From contig WRHU01000001.1 of assembly GCA_009783085.1 (NCBI GenBank), forward strand, positions 192,196 through 256,195: a stretch of DNA of 64,000 nucleotides, in the 5' to 3' direction. Under the pieces are notes generated by a model that had not been told where the DNA came from, made no database searches, and saw only the letters and a list, made by a program, of their open reading frames with translations. Positions 27,189 to 36,787 of the stretch are shown here, piece by piece (position 1 is the stretch's first letter; every line of letters starts with the position of its first letter). The DNA comes from Coriobacteriia bacterium (GTDB taxonomy: Bacteria; Actinomycetota; Coriobacteriia; Coriobacteriales; UBA8131). A program made the translations under genes and the position numbers.

Positions 27189-29903
27189 ATGAACATTTTT
27201 AGCAAGGTTACGCTGCAAAGCCTCTATCGCAATCGCACGCGCACCATTGTTACGATTGTTGGGGTTATCTTGTCGGTCGCCTTGGTTACAGCCGTTGCCT
27301 CATTTGTGTCATCGCTACAAAGCTATGGACTCAAAAACAGCATCGCGAATAACGGGGACTGGCATATTGCCTTTCATAATGCTGACGAAGCTCTTTACAA
27401 TGAACTAAAAGCAAACGACGAAGTTGAATCTATTGCTCTTACGCAAGAAATTGCCTATGCCAAATACTATGGTGAGTCTGCGCCCGATGATGCAGCCTTT
27501 ATAACCATCATGGGTTTTGAGAAGGAACTTTATAGCGACCAAGTCCTTTGGGATAAAGCAATGGGAAAAAACACTCCTTTTTGGGACATCGCAGAGGGCA
27601 GATGGCCACAAACTACCACTGAGCTCGTTGTTCCAGTAGGTTTTATCTACGCAGATGATATCGAGTATCACACAGGAGATACCATAGTTTTAGATGCAAG
27701 CACCGCCTGGACCGACTTTGTTGACCCTACACTTTTTGGATACCAGCCAGACGATATACCTCAAGACGACCTACCTCAAGACGACCTTGTTGAAACTAAC
27801 CATGACTACGCAAGTATAGAAGGAACCGATGATGAGTACGTAGAGGAGGAAGAATACGATAAGCCCTTCCGTGGCACCCGCACCTACACCATCGTTGGTA
27901 CGTATACTTGGGCTTGGGATTATGACAGCGAAATATACCTGCCGCTCTCTATCTATACTGTTGCTGACCCCACTGAGCTTGACATCAAAACGCTGGGCTA
28001 CTCAATTATTCAGGTAACCCTCAAAAAGCCCGCTGATGTCTACAATTTCGAAAGTCATCATTCAGGATATGCCTCTGTGTATAACAGCGACCAACTCAGG
28101 TGGCTGGGCTTGTCAGACAGTGATAGCTTTAACGCTGTTTTATACTCTCTCACCGCCATACTCATAGGTTTAATAGTGTTTGGTTCAGTGCTTACTATTT
28201 ACAATGCTTTTTCTATCTCAGTTAGTGAGCGCAGGCGTCAATTTGGCATTCTTTCGTCTGTGGGCGCTACTAAAAAGCAACTGCGAAGCTCGGTGCTTTT
28301 TGAAGGGCTTTGCGTCGCGGTTGTAGGCATTCCCCTTGGTCTTCTTTTGGGATTTGCGGGAATTGGCATAGCGCTTAAGTATGTAGGGGATCTCTTACAG
28401 GTTATTTCATTTGGCTACGATATTCCACTTTCGCTCTCTGTTTCAGTTGGTGCCGTGCTTACCTCTATAGCGATAGGCATACTAACCATTCTTATCTCTG
28501 CCTACATTCCCGCTCGACGTGCTTCCAAAACCTCTGCCATTGACAGCATCCGTCAAACCGATGACATCAAGCTCGATGGCAAAAAACTCAAAAGCTCGAA
28601 ACTTATTGAACGCTTCTTTGGGCTTGAGGGCTCTCTCGCACACAAAAACTTCAAGCGCAACAAAAAGCGCTATCGCTCTACCATTCTTTCGCTCTTTGTG
28701 AGTGTTGTGCTGTTTATTTCCGCCGGCGCCTTTGGAATGTTTTTGTCAAGCGGAATTACCCGCGTTATAGACGACAGTGCGGATTTGCTCGTGAGTTCTT
28801 ATGATCAAGTGAACAAGGACGGTATTCCTGAGCTTTTTGATAAACTCAAAAACACAAAGGGAGTAACAAAGGGAAGCTATTGGTCGTCTGTAGGAGTGGG
28901 AAGCGATGTTCCTAATGAGTTGCTTACTGAGCAATTCTTAAACGAGTATTCGAATCCTCACGAATTCTACACAACTTTTTTGTACTTTCGTATTATGTTT
29001 TTGGATGACGAAAGCTACCTTGAATACCTTAAAGATTTAGGCTTGCCAGAAGCAAAATATACTGGACAAGATGCTGTTTTGGTAGGTCTAGGAAACGAAC
29101 GTTTTTATAGTCCTCCAGCTGGGCGCTTCGTAATCAGAGATGTATTTAAGAAAAAGGGAGACATCTCGCTCGCTGTTTCTTTTCAACTCGACCCTGAGGA
29201 TTTTGAGAACTACGAACTAAAGGAGCTTACAATCACCCTGGCAGATGCGCTGCCCCAGATGATATCAAAGAACACAGCTTCTTCATTTACCGTCTTTGCT
29301 CCTCATTCTTTGCGGGCAGAGCTTGACCCAACCTTTGACGTCGAAACTACCTATAACTATGATGAGTTTACTCTTGCTTTCTTGTCTGACAATCCTCAAG
29401 AATCAGAAAGAGCCATGCAGGAGCTCTTTGATGAAAACGAAACTTATTATTATGTCCACAATATTGCTCAAGAGCAGGAAGAAAATCGTGCGCTGTTGGC
29501 CATCGTTAACATCTTTATCTACGGTTTTACCATCATGATTACGCTCATCGCAGTAGCCAATGTGTTCAATACGATTTCTACCAGTATCAACTTGCGCAGG
29601 CGTGAGCTTGCCATGCTGCGCTCAGTGGGCATGACCAATGCCAGCGTCAACAAAATGATGAGCTTTGAGTGTGTGTTTTATGGAATAAAGGCCTTGTTCT
29701 ACGGTATCCTTGTGGGAATTTTGGTAAGTATTTTGGTTTATGCCAGCGTTATGAGTGGTGTTGATGTTCCCTTTACGCTTCCTTGGCTGAGTATTGGATT
29801 GAGTATTGTTGGCGTGTTTGTGGTGGTGTTTATCAGCATGATGTATGCAGTTCACACGGTTAACAAAGAAAATACCATTGAGGCTTTGCGCTTTGATGGA
29901 TAG
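27189..29903 (+). CDS. ABC transporter permease with two FtsX modules and large extracytoplasmic regions
   Basis: FtsX-like segments around RRRQFGILSSVGATKKQ and RRRELAMLRSVGMTNAS; small PQDDL repeat at about 27747-27790. Confidence 0.92.
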   Translation: MNIFSKVTLQSLYRNRTRTIVTIVGVILSVALVTAVASFVSSLQSYGLKNSIANNGDWHIAFHNADEALYNELKANDEVESIALTQEIAYAKYYGESAPDDAAFITIMGFEKELYSDQVLWDKAMGKNTPFWDIAEGRWPQTTTELVVPVGFIYADDIEYHTGDTIVLDASTAWTDFVDPTLFGYQPDDIPQDDLPQDDLVETNHDYASIEGTDDEYVEEEEYDKPFRGTRTYTIVGTYTWAWDYDSEIYLPLSIYTVADPTELDIKTLGYSIIQVTLKKPADVYNFESHHSGYASVYNSDQLRWLGLSDSDSFNAVLYSLTAILIGLIVFGSVLTIYNAFSISVSERRRQFGILSSVGATKKQLRSSVLFEGLCVAVVGIPLGLLLGFAGIGIALKYVGDLLQVISFGYDIPLSLSVSVGAVLTSIAIGILTILISAYIPARRASKTSAIDSIRQTDDIKLDGKKLKSSKLIERFFGLEGSLAHKNFKRNKKRYRSTILSLFVSVVLFISAGAFGMFLSSGITRVIDDSADLLVSSYDQVNKDGIPELFDKLKNTKGVTKGSYWSSVGVGSDVPNELLTEQFLNEYSNPHEFYTTFLYFRIMFLDDESYLEYLKDLGLPEAKYTGQDAVLVGLGNERFYSPPAGRFVIRDVFKKKGDISLAVSFQLDPEDFENYELKELTITLADALPQMISKNTASSFTVFAPHSLRAELDPTFDVETTYNYDEFTLAFLSDNPQESERAMQELFDENETYYYVHNIAQEQEENRALLAIVNIFIYGFTIMITLIAVANVFNTISTSINLRRRELAMLRSVGMTNASVNKMMSFECVFYGIKALFYGILVGILVSILVYASVMSGVDVPFTLPWLSIGLSIVGVFVVVFISMMYAVHTVNKENTIEALRFDG

Positions 29904-29940
29904 TGTTTAGTTGGTCTTCGGGAGTTTCTCTGCGCTCCCT

Positions 29941-29961
29941 GCGGCGCGCTTCGCGCGCCGC
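29941..29961. repeat. GC-rich hairpin
   Basis: GCGGCGCG-CTTCG-CGCGCCGC. Confidence 0.6.
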
Positions 29962-29982
29962 ACTCCTTTGTTTTTGCTGCCG

Positions 29983-30021
29983 AGCAACGCTGTGCTGCTT
30001 GCGTAGTAGCACAGCGTTGCT
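29983..30021 (+). terminator. strong hairpin, probable terminator of the ABC operon
   Basis: AGCAACGCTGTGCT / AGCACAGCGTTGCT, 14-bp perfect arms. Confidence 0.6.
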
Positions 30022-30088
30022 GTTTGCATATTAGGAAACTTTGCTTTTGTATGGCATAATCATACTAAGCACGCGAGAGGAGATTCCC

Positions 30089-31183
30089 ATGCCTGACGCA
30101 CTAAAGGATTATTACAATCGTGATACTCTGCAAGCAATTGCCACAGATATTCAAAAGGCCTACTCTCCCTTTAAGACCGATGAGTTTGTGTCATCGGTCA
30201 TAGATGAAACCTGGGAGAGCCTCGAGCTCAAAGACCGAATCTACAAAATAGCTTCCACCTTGGGAGAGTTTTTGCCCGCTGACTATCCAGAAGCTCTTGG
30301 CGTTATCAACAAGGTAATAGAAGGATATGGAACCTGGCTTGAGGGTATGGGCATGTTCTTTCTCATTTTTGTTGAACTTTTTGGGCAAGACGAGGAGCAC
30401 TGGGATTTGTCCATGAGTGCTTTTGAGCGCTATACTTCTCATGCGTCGGCAGAGCTGGCAGTGCGCCCTTTCATTATCAAACACCAAGAGCGCATGATGG
30501 AGCAAATGTATGCGTGGTCAAAGCATGAAAGCGCAGATGTGCGCAGGTTGTCCAGCGAGGGTTGTCGTCCTCAGCTGCCCTGGGCGCCCTCCCTGCCAAG
30601 TTTCAAAAAGAATCCTACGCCGCTATTGCCCATTTTGGAGCAGCTCAAGTGTGACCCGTCAGAGTATGTGCGAAAAAGTGTTGCCAATAATCTCAACGAC
30701 ATTTCTAAAACGCACCCTGAGCTCGTGGCTAAAATTGCCCAAGAGTGGTACGGCAACAATAAAGACACCGACTGGATTGTAAAGCATGGCTGCAGAACCT
30801 TACTCAAGCAAGGAAACCCCGAAGTGCTGGCAATCTTTGGTTATCACGATGCCGCCGCTCTCAAAGTAGAGGATTTTGCCTTGGGAGCAACTTCTTTGTC
30901 TATTGGCGAGGAGCTGAGCTTTTCCTTTACGTTGCTCGCCCAAAGGGCAACCAAGGTGCGGCTTGAGTATGGCATAGATTATGTAAAATCAAACGGAAAG
31001 AGAAACCGAAAAATCTTTCAGCTTTCTGAGTTGTCTCTCAAACAAAACGAGCGCAAGCCCTATGTAAGAAAACACAGCTTTGCAGATTTAAGTACGAGAA
31101 AACACTACCCCGGCACCCATTCAATAGCACTCATCGTAAACGGCGTTGAGCGCGGCACCCTGGACTTTGGGCTAGAGGCCTAG
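30089..31183 (+). CDS. DNA alkylation repair protein, AlkC-like (HEAT-like repeats plus C-terminal domain)
   Basis: SLELKDRIYKIASTLGEFLPADYPEALGVI, SEYVRKSVANNLNDISKTHPELV, HGCRTLLKQGNPEVLAIFG, LEYGIDYVKSNGKRNRKIFQL. Confidence 0.85.
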   Translation: MPDALKDYYNRDTLQAIATDIQKAYSPFKTDEFVSSVIDETWESLELKDRIYKIASTLGEFLPADYPEALGVINKVIEGYGTWLEGMGMFFLIFVELFGQDEEHWDLSMSAFERYTSHASAELAVRPFIIKHQERMMEQMYAWSKHESADVRRLSSEGCRPQLPWAPSLPSFKKNPTPLLPILEQLKCDPSEYVRKSVANNLNDISKTHPELVAKIAQEWYGNNKDTDWIVKHGCRTLLKQGNPEVLAIFGYHDAAALKVEDFALGATSLSIGEELSFSFTLLAQRATKVRLEYGIDYVKSNGKRNRKIFQLSELSLKQNERKPYVRKHSFADLSTRKHYPGTHSIALIVNGVERGTLDFGLEA

Positions 31184-31185
31184 CC

Positions 31186-31788
31186 TTAGTTAGTATGCTC
31201 GCCCTCATCCTCGTCCTCGTTCCACGCCTTTTCAAACCTTTGCAAAACTGCTGAGGCTCTTTTACGGTCTTTGGCAAACTGCCCGCTGAACATATCAACC
31301 GCAATAAGGAGCAGTATGCTGTACTCGTTTGCGGTAATGAAGTTTGCGAGGATATCGGGCATGAAGTTTGGATATGCTGCCACAACGTGCGAAAGGACTA
31401 GTATCAAAACATAGAACAAATATAATGCCGCTTTGAAGGAAATAAACCCTTCCAAGGTGAAACGAAAAGCACGACTTTCCTTAAGCTCAGCAAGAGCTTC
31501 CTTAGATTGCATTACCCTGTCATACATTTTGAAATTACCCTCGTCCCACAAAAGAGCAAGAATTATGAGAACAAGGTTTCCAAAATATGCCAGCAGCAGC
31601 GAGTAGCCAGACAGCCAGGTGTAGACAAGAAACATTGCAAGTCCATACAGCCCCGTTGAGATTACGAGAAATGCCGCATATTTGAGTATACGCACAAGCT
31701 TTCCTTTTGTAGTGAGCCTCCGTTTGTCAAGCTCCTCGGTTGGTGCGTCCTTAGGAATACTATGTGTCTGTAAAAGTTCATTTTTCAT
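31186..31788 (-). CDS. hypothetical integral membrane protein
   Basis: Several hydrophobic helices; intact ORF in apparent operon with the upstream gene. Confidence 0.55.
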   Translation of the reverse strand: MKNELLQTHSIPKDAPTEELDKRRLTTKGKLVRILKYAAFLVISTGLYGLAMFLVYTWLSGYSLLLAYFGNLVLIILALLWDEGNFKMYDRVMQSKEALAELKESRAFRFTLEGFISFKAALYLFYVLILVLSHVVAAYPNFMPDILANFITANEYSILLLIAVDMFSGQFAKDRKRASAVLQRFEKAWNEDEDEGEHTN

Positions 31789-31804
31789 GAGGATTCTCCT
31801 GTCC

Positions 31805-33283
31805 CTAATTCCGCAACCTATCTGTGCGCAAGCTTCTATGCGCTTTTATGGAGGAAACAAGATACCTGCCTCCTCCTATGAGCATGACAATCGCAACGGC
31901 TAGGGTAATAGCTGGGCGAACGTCGAACCCCTTTACCTTGAGCAGCTCGCCCGTCATCAGCCCGTTAATGCTCAGGCCTCCAAATATCAGCGCGGCAAAC
32001 ATCAGTAAGAGCGGGTTTGCAATACTCGGTTTCTTTTTTGGAGGGTCGTCGTACAGCTCCTCTTTTAGGTCTATAAAACCCGTAAGCAACGAGCAAACCC
32101 TGCCATCCTCGTCAAAACCAAACCAAACAGGATAAGCACCATCGCCGTAACCTGCATAAAAAATAGGAGCCTGATAGTCAGTCTTTGGTATGCTCCAGTT
32201 AAGACAAAATATGTCATCAGCGTATTCACGGGGAACTTCCAATCCATTTTGATCAAAAAGATCCTTTGAGGCATTCGTTGCTATCAAGTTTTCAAAATAG
32301 TTATAGGCATAGGCATGCTCCTCATCTGTTGTTTTTTCATACTCATCAAGCGCATGCGCTGCGGCCTCCTTTGCTTTTTGATCGCAGATGCAAGCAAGGC
32401 CGCTGTCTAGATAGAGAAACAAAGAAAGATTTGTTTCTACATCTGTTTTGCCCTTGGCATTTACAGGAGTTTTGTGTGTGAAAATCTCGTTTGCTTGTGC
32501 GGGATCATAGCGCACAGCAGGAGCATCAGTAAAGCAAATGCGCACCGCAGCGATAAGGGGGCAGTCTCCATTTGGAGTAACTACTGCCGCGTCTACCTCA
32601 TACTCGCCAGGTTTCACACGATGGGCAAGCGGCTGAGAGCCATAGGCTTCTTCAAGAGTAATAAGAGCATCGCAGACACTAATCTCACCAGTGGGCAGTG
32701 AAACTTTGCCAAGCGACATTTGTGTGAATTTTTGACCCAAAACCTCATCAGCATCAAAATAATTATTAAACTCCTCAGGCGTACTCTCGCTATACTGCTC
32801 ATTTACGCCCTCGAGATTATAAACCAGCTCGTTTGAACCATTTCGAATGTCGAGGTTTGTAAGACGCACCAAACCATCTGCTTCTCGGGCGGCGGCGAGC
32901 AACAGGCTGTCTATGCCCTTTTGAAACTCCTGTAATGCTGCCTCGCTCAGAGTATTATTCGAGGTACATTCACATTCGATAACGCCGGTGCTTTTTTCAA
33001 TCCGATACATGATGCGTTCGTAAAGATATTCGTTGTTAAAGGAGGCAGGTTTATACATACTTCTCATTGTGCGCGCCTGAGATGCTGCTTTCTTTTCGCC
33101 GAAAACACGGACTACGAAATCAAAGCCGCCTTTTAGACGCATCTGGTAGGTTTCGTCGCCTTTTTTGTTGATTGTGGGTTCGCTTATTCGTTCTGCGATA
33201 GTAGAAAGATGGTTGAGTACCGCCTGCTTTACTGCGGCGCGCTCGGGTGCAAAAAGAATTGCAAGATACGTAGCTTTTGCCAT
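31805..33283 (-). CDS. large protein with DUF4241-like domain and C-terminal TM helices
   Basis: PIFYAGYGDGAYPVWFGFDEDGRVCSLLTGFIDL resembles DUF4241; two C-terminal TMs. Confidence 0.55.
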   Translation of the reverse strand: MAKATYLAILFAPERAAVKQAVLNHLSTIAERISEPTINKKGDETYQMRLKGGFDFVVRVFGEKKAASQARTMRSMYKPASFNNEYLYERIMYRIEKSTGVIECECTSNNTLSEAALQEFQKGIDSLLLAAAREADGLVRLTNLDIRNGSNELVYNLEGVNEQYSESTPEEFNNYFDADEVLGQKFTQMSLGKVSLPTGEISVCDALITLEEAYGSQPLAHRVKPGEYEVDAAVVTPNGDCPLIAAVRICFTDAPAVRYDPAQANEIFTHKTPVNAKGKTDVETNLSLFLYLDSGLACICDQKAKEAAAHALDEYEKTTDEEHAYAYNYFENLIATNASKDLFDQNGLEVPREYADDIFCLNWSIPKTDYQAPIFYAGYGDGAYPVWFGFDEDGRVCSLLTGFIDLKEELYDDPPKKKPSIANPLLLMFAALIFGGLSINGLMTGELLKVKGFDVRPAITLAVAIVMLIGGGRYLVSSIKAHRSLRTDRLRN

Positions 33284-33381
33284 ACTAACTCCTTTGGAAG
33301 GATACATGCTTTAGTATATGCCATTTGCTCAAGACATGGTGAGCCGCGCCCTCTCGGGTTCAAGTCCTCTCACAATGCACA

Positions 33382-33414
33382 TACGCCAGGCAGCTTGCAG
33401 CTGCCTGGCGTATG
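33382..33414 (-). terminator. perfect hairpin 3' of tRNA-Leu
   Basis: ATACGCCAGGCAGC-TTGCA-GCTGCCTGGCGTAT. Confidence 0.55.
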
Positions 33415-33501
33415 TGGTGCGGGTGAAGGGACTTGAACCCCCATGAGTATACACTCACATGGACCTGAACCATGCGCGTCTGCCAGTTCCGCCACACCCG
33501 C
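33415..33501 (-). tRNA. tRNA-Leu (CAG), CCA encoded
   Basis: GCGGGTGTGGCGGAACTGGCAGACGCGCATGGTTCAGGTCCATG...GGGGGTTCAAGTCCCTTCACCCGCACCA; 7-nt loop TTCAGGT, long variable arm. Confidence 0.95.
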
Positions 33502-33599
33502 ACGTGCGACAGAGGAGTATGCTACCATAATTTATTCTCTTTACCAAGAGCAGAGTTTGTAAAGTTCGTATTTCTGGGCACTATGAGGAGAGCGCAGCT

Positions 33600-34400
33600 A
33601 TGAAAAATCGTAAGGTTGTTGACATACACTGCCACATCTATCCCGATAAAATCGCAGCAAAGGCTGTTGAGAGCGTTGGGCGTTTTTACAATATTGAGAT
33701 GTCTGGCGAGGGCTCAGTAAAAAACCTTCTTAAAATCCAAGACGAAGCGCACATAAACTATTCGCTCGTTCATTCAGTTGCGCTCAAGGCAGAAAACGTC
33801 ACTGGAATCAACAATTTCATCGCCGAGCAAGCAGCTTTGCACCCCTCGCTCATAGGATTTGCAACCATGCACCACGACTTTCCTACTATGGAGCAAGAAA
33901 TCGAGCGTGCCATTTCCCTTGACCTTAAAGGCTTCAAGCTCCACCCCGACTCTCAAGGCGTTTATGTTGACGACGAACGGCTTATGCGCTTCTATGAGAT
34001 GCTTGAGGGTCGCCTGCCGCTCATGTTGCATTGTGGCGACTACCGCTGGGACTATTCACACCCCCGTCGCATACAGCAGGTTTTGCAAGCCTTTCCTAAG
34101 CTCACGGTTAATGCTGCGCATTTTGGGGGTTGGTCGTTGTTTGATTTGGCGGTCGAGTATCTTGAAAGTGAGAATTGTTTTTTGGACGTTTCAAGTGCTT
34201 CTGTCTACTTGGGCGCACGACGTACCACCGAGCTTATCCGCATCTATGGTGTCAAACGTATTTTGTTTGGCTCGGATTATCCCATGTGGAATCCACGTGA
34301 GGAGCTTGAGCGCTTCATGCTCAATGATTTGACCGAGCAAGAGCGTGAGCTTGTTTTGTGGCGTAACGCCGAGAGTTATCTGGGCTGCGAGTTGCCATAG
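33600..34400 (+). CDS. amidohydrolase-family TIM-barrel protein
   Basis: VDIHCHIYPDKIA, GFKLHPDSQGVYVDD, LHCGDYRWDYSHP, ILFGSDYPMWNPREEL. Confidence 0.85.
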   Translation: MKNRKVVDIHCHIYPDKIAAKAVESVGRFYNIEMSGEGSVKNLLKIQDEAHINYSLVHSVALKAENVTGINNFIAEQAALHPSLIGFATMHHDFPTMEQEIERAISLDLKGFKLHPDSQGVYVDDERLMRFYEMLEGRLPLMLHCGDYRWDYSHPRRIQQVLQAFPKLTVNAAHFGGWSLFDLAVEYLESENCFLDVSSASVYLGARRTTELIRIYGVKRILFGSDYPMWNPREELERFMLNDLTEQERELVLWRNAESYLGCELP

Positions 34401-34465
34401 CTGCAGGCTGCCATAGCTGCGAGTTGCCGTAGCTGCAGGCCGCAGCAAGCCGTAACTGCAGGCTA
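34383..34465. repeat. 16-bp tandem repeat starting at the 3' end of the amidohydrolase gene
   Basis: ctgcgagttgccatag / ctgcaggctgccatag / ctgcgagttgccgtag / ctgcaggccgcag.. / ctgcaggctacc. Confidence 0.8.
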
Positions 34466-34495
34466 CCAGAAAAGCCGTCTTCCTCGGCAGTGTTT

Positions 34496-35263
34496 TTAGG
34501 CTGCGTTTTTGGTTGCGTCTTTAGGCGGTATCTTACTAGAGCGCCGCTTGAGCAGAACCCCAAGGCCAATGCTCGCCAAACAAAAAGCGATAAGAGCAAG
34601 AGCCCACACCAAACCACAACCCATCCAAAAGTTTGTAGGCAGAGCACGGATAAGTAAAGAATCATAAGAAAACGTCCATGTTCCAGCAGAAAAAAAGATG
34701 TTGTGCATCCATGTAAAAAGCACGTTAAAGGCCAGAGCACCTACGCACGCCAAAACCACGCACAGCACGAGGGGAACAAGCCCGCCCACCATCAGTTCAA
34801 AACCAAGGCGAGAAGGGCGCAGGCCTTGTTGAGAGCTGTGCGCTTGCTCGCCGCACTGCTTAGGTTTGCACAAAGCAAACACCACATATAAAACAAGCAT
34901 CAACGAAACACCGGCAAAAAAGACGATGGCCCCTATAAATACCGTGCGCACATCAAGCAGATGGCTTATAACCTTAGGGGTAAAAGAAGTGCGTTCATCG
35001 TCGCCCACTGGAATGGAAGCTTTATCATTGCCAAGCGAAAACGAGCGGGTGGCATCGGCAATAGAAACAAGATAGTCATGACTATGAATTGAACCTTCAC
35101 TTTGTACTGTTGCCTCGGCAAGAAAATGAGTAACAGGTGGGCTCAACACCACCATAAAGGAGGCAGCAATAAGCCAACAGGCAATAAGCACAACGGCAAA
35201 AGCTGAACGCAGGGCAAGCTGGAACCTCTGGGGCAAAAACTTCACAAAAAAACCAGTACCCAT
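34496..35263 (-). CDS. DUF1461/TIGR01906-like integral membrane protein
   Basis: Several TMs with HNIFFSAGTWTFSYDSLLIRALPTNFW near the C-terminus. Confidence 0.7.
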   Translation of the reverse strand: MGTGFFVKFLPQRFQLALRSAFAVVLIACWLIAASFMVVLSPPVTHFLAEATVQSEGSIHSHDYLVSIADATRSFSLGNDKASIPVGDDERTSFTPKVISHLLDVRTVFIGAIVFFAGVSLMLVLYVVFALCKPKQCGEQAHSSQQGLRPSRLGFELMVGGLVPLVLCVVLACVGALAFNVLFTWMHNIFFSAGTWTFSYDSLLIRALPTNFWMGCGLVWALALIAFCLASIGLGVLLKRRSSKIPPKDATKNAA

Positions 35264-36102
35264 TAGTAGCACACGTCCCAAAGAGTAAGCCCATGGGCAG
35301 GAGCCGTCTGGGCAGCAGAACGCCGGTCGCACGCAAGCAAAATCTCCCCTATCCACTCAGGAGGCTGTTTGCCAAGCCCTACCTCCACCAAACAACCAAT
35401 CATAATACGTATCATTGAGTGCAAGAAGGCGTTGCCACATATTTCAATAACGAGTGCGCTTTCTCCAAAATGTTCAATGCCAAACATGAAAATGCTGTCA
35501 ATGCGCCGCATCGTTTTTTGACCCTCGGAAGACTTTGCTACACAAAAGGTTTTAAAATCGTGCTCCCCCTCCAAATATAAGGCAGCCTTTTTCATGGCGT
35601 TAATATCAAGCGGTTTTTCAGTTGGAACCCACCAGGCATAGCGCTCAAGAAACACCGGTGGCACTGCGCCCGTAACAATGCGATAGCGATACTGCCGCTG
35701 CACAGCCGAAAACCGTGCCGAAAAGTCGCTCGGCTTCTCAGCGATAGCTTTAACAACTATGCCGTCCAGGGTCAAGGCGTTAAGTGAAGCACGGAGTTTT
35801 TCCAGCGAGCGCCCCTCCAAATCTGCGGCGGCAATCTCGAAGGAAACTACCTGGGCGCGCGCATGTACACCGGCATCGGTGCGACCCGCTCCAACCGTAA
35901 CAATCTTTTTTGCAAACAGCATAGTGAGAACACGCTCAAGCTCTCCTTGGATAGTTCTTTGCCCTTGCTGACGGGCAAAACCAGCAAAGCCAGCCCCGTC
36001 ATAAGAAACCGTGAGCGCAAGCGTGCGCACATCATCGGCAGCGGCAGGCCCCGCCTCGCTCATTTGTGTGTCGCTGTCAACGTTTGGTTGTTTTTCTGTC
36101 AT
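35263..36102 (-). CDS. truA: tRNA pseudouridine synthase A
   Basis: VSYDGAGFAGFARQQGQRTIQGELE, GRTDAGVHARAQVVSF. Confidence 0.93.
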   Translation of the reverse strand: MTEKQPNVDSDTQMSEAGPAAADDVRTLALTVSYDGAGFAGFARQQGQRTIQGELERVLTMLFAKKIVTVGAGRTDAGVHARAQVVSFEIAAADLEGRSLEKLRASLNALTLDGIVVKAIAEKPSDFSARFSAVQRQYRYRIVTGAVPPVFLERYAWWVPTEKPLDINAMKKAALYLEGEHDFKTFCVAKSSEGQKTMRRIDSIFMFGIEHFGESALVIEICGNAFLHSMIRIMIGCLVEVGLGKQPPEWIGEILLACDRRSAAQTAPAHGLTLWDVCY

Positions 36103-36300
36103 ATTCCCATCACTTGTTCGTTATGCCTTGGCGAACATAGAGGTTCATACTATAAAAAGACTTAGAAAAGTTCTCCCTAGGTCACCTACGGACACTCCAT
36201 GCTGTTGGCGCTCAAGAAGCGTCCGTCCCCTCCTTGTAGAGCGACTCGGAACCTCCAATCCGGGTCGCTCGCCGCATATAAGGGTCACACTTAAGCAGCC

Positions 36301-36699
36301 TCATGCTTTGTCGTTCGAACCGTACAAAGAGTCGAGATGCTCTGTCCATCGCTTGAGCGTATCGTCGCTCATGGCGTGTTCCATATTGCAGGCTTCCACC
36401 TCAGCGCAGCGGGGCTCCACCCCCAAAACATCTACCAAAAAACGATACAACACACGATGCCGCTTAAGAACTCCGCTCGCATACGCACAGCCTTTGCTCG
36501 TAAGCGTAATATCGCCATAGTGAGGCTGCTCAACCAGCTCGACCTTTTTGAGCTTGGTCAAAGCCTTGTTTACGCTTGCTTTGGAAACAGCAAGCTTCGC
36601 CGCCAAATCAACCGAACGCACCGGCTCTAAACCGTTTTTGCTCAGCTGATAAATTGCCTCAAGGTAATCCTCGTGCGCAGGCGTGAGCTTATCAGTCAT
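36301..36699 (-). CDS. DtxR/MntR-family metal-dependent regulator
   Basis: TPAHEDYLEAIYQLSKNG...VRSVDLAAKLAVSKASVNKALTKL...LKRHRVLYRFLVDVLGV...EACNMEHAMSDD. Confidence 0.9.
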   Translation of the reverse strand: MTDKLTPAHEDYLEAIYQLSKNGLEPVRSVDLAAKLAVSKASVNKALTKLKKVELVEQPHYGDITLTSKGCAYASGVLKRHRVLYRFLVDVLGVEPRCAEVEACNMEHAMSDDTLKRWTEHLDSLYGSNDKA

Positions 36700-36787
36700 G
36701 CGTGTTTTGTCCTCTCGCAAAGCTTAACCTGTGAGTATGATACACCAAGAGCGCTCTCACGCTCACCCGAGGCCAGAGCGAGCGAGC

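Noticed and set aside
33335-33385. possible tRNA 3' fragment or integration scar (gggttcaagtcctctcac)
   Set aside because: T-loop-like string is present but the flanking T-stem does not pair well and no integrase or prophage genes are nearby.
36180-36290. structured leader or riboswitch between truA and the DtxR-family gene
   Set aside because: A GAGCGACTCGG/CCGGGTCGCTC hairpin is visible, but no recognised riboswitch consensus; most likely a terminator.
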